A DNA stretch of 6,376 nucleotides from Akkermansiaceae bacterium UBA5020 (lineage in GTDB: Bacteria > Verrucomicrobiota > Verrucomicrobiia > Verrucomicrobiales > DEV007): positions 1 to 6,376 of the forward strand of contig DGXY01000049.1 of the NCBI GenBank assembly GCA_002396885.1, read 5' to 3'. The notes under the pieces were generated by a model. The model worked only from the letters and a program-made list of their open reading frames with translations, made no database searches and was not told the origin of the DNA. Below are positions 5,404 through 6,376 of the stretch, piece by piece. The position numbers and the translations under genes are program-made. The first letter of the stretch is position 1. Each line of letters opens with the position of its first letter.

Positions 5404-6297
5404 TCACTCCACCACAAACGTCTCTGTCGCCACAGGCGCCACGATGGCTCCGGGTTTGAAGTGAAAGACGCGCAGCGCCTGACCGGTGGGATCCACGGCG
5501 GCGTAGATGGCGACCTCGACTTTCGGAGTTCCTCCGCCGCTCGCCTCCGCGAGGGCTTTGCTTTCGATGCGGATCTGGTTGCTGCCACGCTTCGCTCCGC
5601 CCATGACCAGTTCGCTCGTCTTCACGTTCGTGAACGTGCCGGTGGGGTGCCCGTTCACGGTGATCTTCACCTCGTAGCCGGTCGCGTCGATCCAGGCTTC
5701 GGCAACCAAGGCTGGAGCGGCGACGGGTTGGGGCACGGGAGGTAGGAAGGGGGCCGGCTGGAATTCCTCTCCGCGGAGAAAGGAGAAGTCGCTGTTGCGG
5801 ATCTGCAGGAGGATCTCCCCGTCGTTGCCGATCTTGACGATGCGGAGGTTGTCGAACTTCCATTTCCCGTCCTCGCGCAGGAAGTGGAGGACGAGGAGGT
5901 TGTCCGAGACGGCCGTGCCGGGTTCGTCGCCGAAATTCGCCTTGCCGAAGTAGGTCGAGGTGGCCGTGTCGCCGGTCGAGAGAACGCCGAGGGGAACCAG
6001 TCCGCTCAGGAGGGGGGCGGCGACGGGATCCTCGAAAAGCGCCTGAGGGAAGGTCAGCTTCTGTGAGACGATGCGGTTCCGGGTTTCGATCTGCCGGGAA
6101 AAGGCGGTGGTCTGCTCCCAGAGGCCGAGGTCGCCGCTGTCCATGGCGCGGCGCCAGGCCTCGTAAGCCGACTCGAGAGAGACGCGGATGCTGTTGTCGG
6201 GCTGCGCCGCCGGCATGTTTTCGGTTTGGGCCTTGGCGGAATCGGAAAACAACAGAATGACGGCGGCCGCCAGAGTGAGGAAACGTGGGAATTGCAT
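5404..6297 (-). CDS. secreted protein with N-terminal NTF2-like and C-terminal beta-rich domain, function unknown
   Basis: 297 aa. The start is the ATG at 6295-6297: it opens directly with a signal peptide (MQFPR, a hydrophobic core at 6-18, then AKA cut before Gln24). The ATG at 6331-6333 would add 12 residues in front of the signal. Residues about 36-160 resemble an NTF2/SnoaL-type cone: a helix with ESAYEAWRRAMDSGDLGLWEQ (42-62), then strands ending in LLVLHFLREDGKWKFDNLRIVKIG (134-157), the usual W-K-hydrophobic finish. A Pro-rich linker (181-196) leads to a beta domain (about 198-297) with YEVKITVNGHPTGTF and SNQIRIESKAL. I recognise neither a catalytic set nor a named family. The beta part could be Ig-like or jelly-roll. 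A periplasmic binding or accessory role is inferred from the export signal only. The gene is convergent with the PEGA gene, with one base between stop codons. Confidence 0.82.
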   Translation of the reverse strand: MQFPRFLTLAAAVILLFSDSAKAQTENMPAAQPDNSIRVSLESAYEAWRRAMDSGDLGLWEQTTAFSRQIETRNRIVSQKLTFPQALFEDPVAAPLLSGLVPLGVLSTGDTATSTYFGKANFGDEPGTAVSDNLLVLHFLREDGKWKFDNLRIVKIGNDGEILLQIRNSDFSFLRGEEFQPAPFLPPVPQPVAAPALVAEAWIDATGYEVKITVNGHPTGTFTNVKTSELVMGGAKRGSNQIRIESKALAEASGGGTPKVEVAIYAAVDPTGQALRVFHFKPGAIVAPVATETFVVE

Positions 6298-6303
6298 CGG
6301 ACC

Positions 6304-6333
6304 AAGATACCACGTCGGAGTTCGACTGCCCAA
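6304..6333 (-). promoter_or_regulatory. weak candidate promoter for the secreted-protein gene
   Basis: On the minus strand TTGGGC (6328-6333, three of six matches) and TATCTT (6304-6309, four of six matches) are 18 nt apart. The -10 element ends only six bases before the ATG, so transcription would start at the start codon itself and give a leaderless mRNA. A 5-bp hairpin (6334-6338 with 6342-6346) abuts the -35 element. The evidence is weak, and the window ends 79 bp upstream of the gene, so the true promoter may be outside. Confidence 0.25.
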
Positions 6334-6376
6334 GCGGAGATTCCGCCTCCCGCGTGATGCCTCATTGAAAAAGGAC

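Noticed and set aside
6298..6333. Start at 6333 adding 12 residues to the secreted protein
   Set aside because: The extra residues would precede a normal signal peptide that begins right at the ATG at 6297, and no Shine-Dalgarno sequence supports the longer form.

Overview
The window is GC-rich bacterial chromosome with four protein-coding genes, two on each strand, and no tRNA, rRNA, CRISPR array or insertion sequence that I can see. The best guess for the source is a Verrucomicrobiota (PVC-group) bacterium. That rests on gene content: a PEGA-repeat protein ending in a formylglycine-generating-enzyme (FGE)-like domain, a small exported NTF2-like protein, a six-domain ribosomal protein S1 that is not next to cmk, and start codons with little or no Shine-Dalgarno sequence. 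No marker in the window settles the phylum.

Layout from left to right. (1) 25-1131, minus strand: a HEAT-repeat DNA alkylation repair protein of the AlkC/AlkD superfamily with a C-terminal Ig-like domain. (2) 1132-1341: a divergent intergenic region with a good sigma70-like promoter pointing towards rpsA (TTGTGA, 16 nt, TAAAAT). A strong hairpin followed by five T lies in the presumed rpsA leader. (3) 1342-3039, plus strand: rpsA, ribosomal protein S1, 565 aa with six S1 (OB-fold) repeats. (4) 3039-3126: three consecutive hairpins after the rpsA stop, the last a textbook intrinsic terminator. (5) 3127-3281: the leader of the next gene, containing a 10-bp imperfect inverted repeat. (6) 3282-5402, plus strand: a 706-aa membrane-anchored protein with one transmembrane helix, a TPR-like hairpin, five PEGA repeats and an FGE-like domain lacking the catalytic cysteines. 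(7) 5404-6297, minus strand: a secreted two-domain protein of unknown function. Its stop codon faces that of the PEGA gene with one base between them. (8) 6298-6376: its short upstream region.

The four genes do not form an operon. rpsA is a housekeeping translation gene with its own promoter and terminator. The divergent alkylation-repair gene acts on DNA in the cytoplasm. The PEGA/FGE-like protein and the convergent secreted protein are both predicted to act at or beyond the inner membrane; a shared role is only an inference from adjacency. I see no defence system, toxin-antitoxin pair or mobile element. The most unusual items are the PEGA array fused to a catalytically dead-looking FGE domain, the hairpin plus T-run in the rpsA leader, and the lack of Shine-Dalgarno sequences before all four genes.
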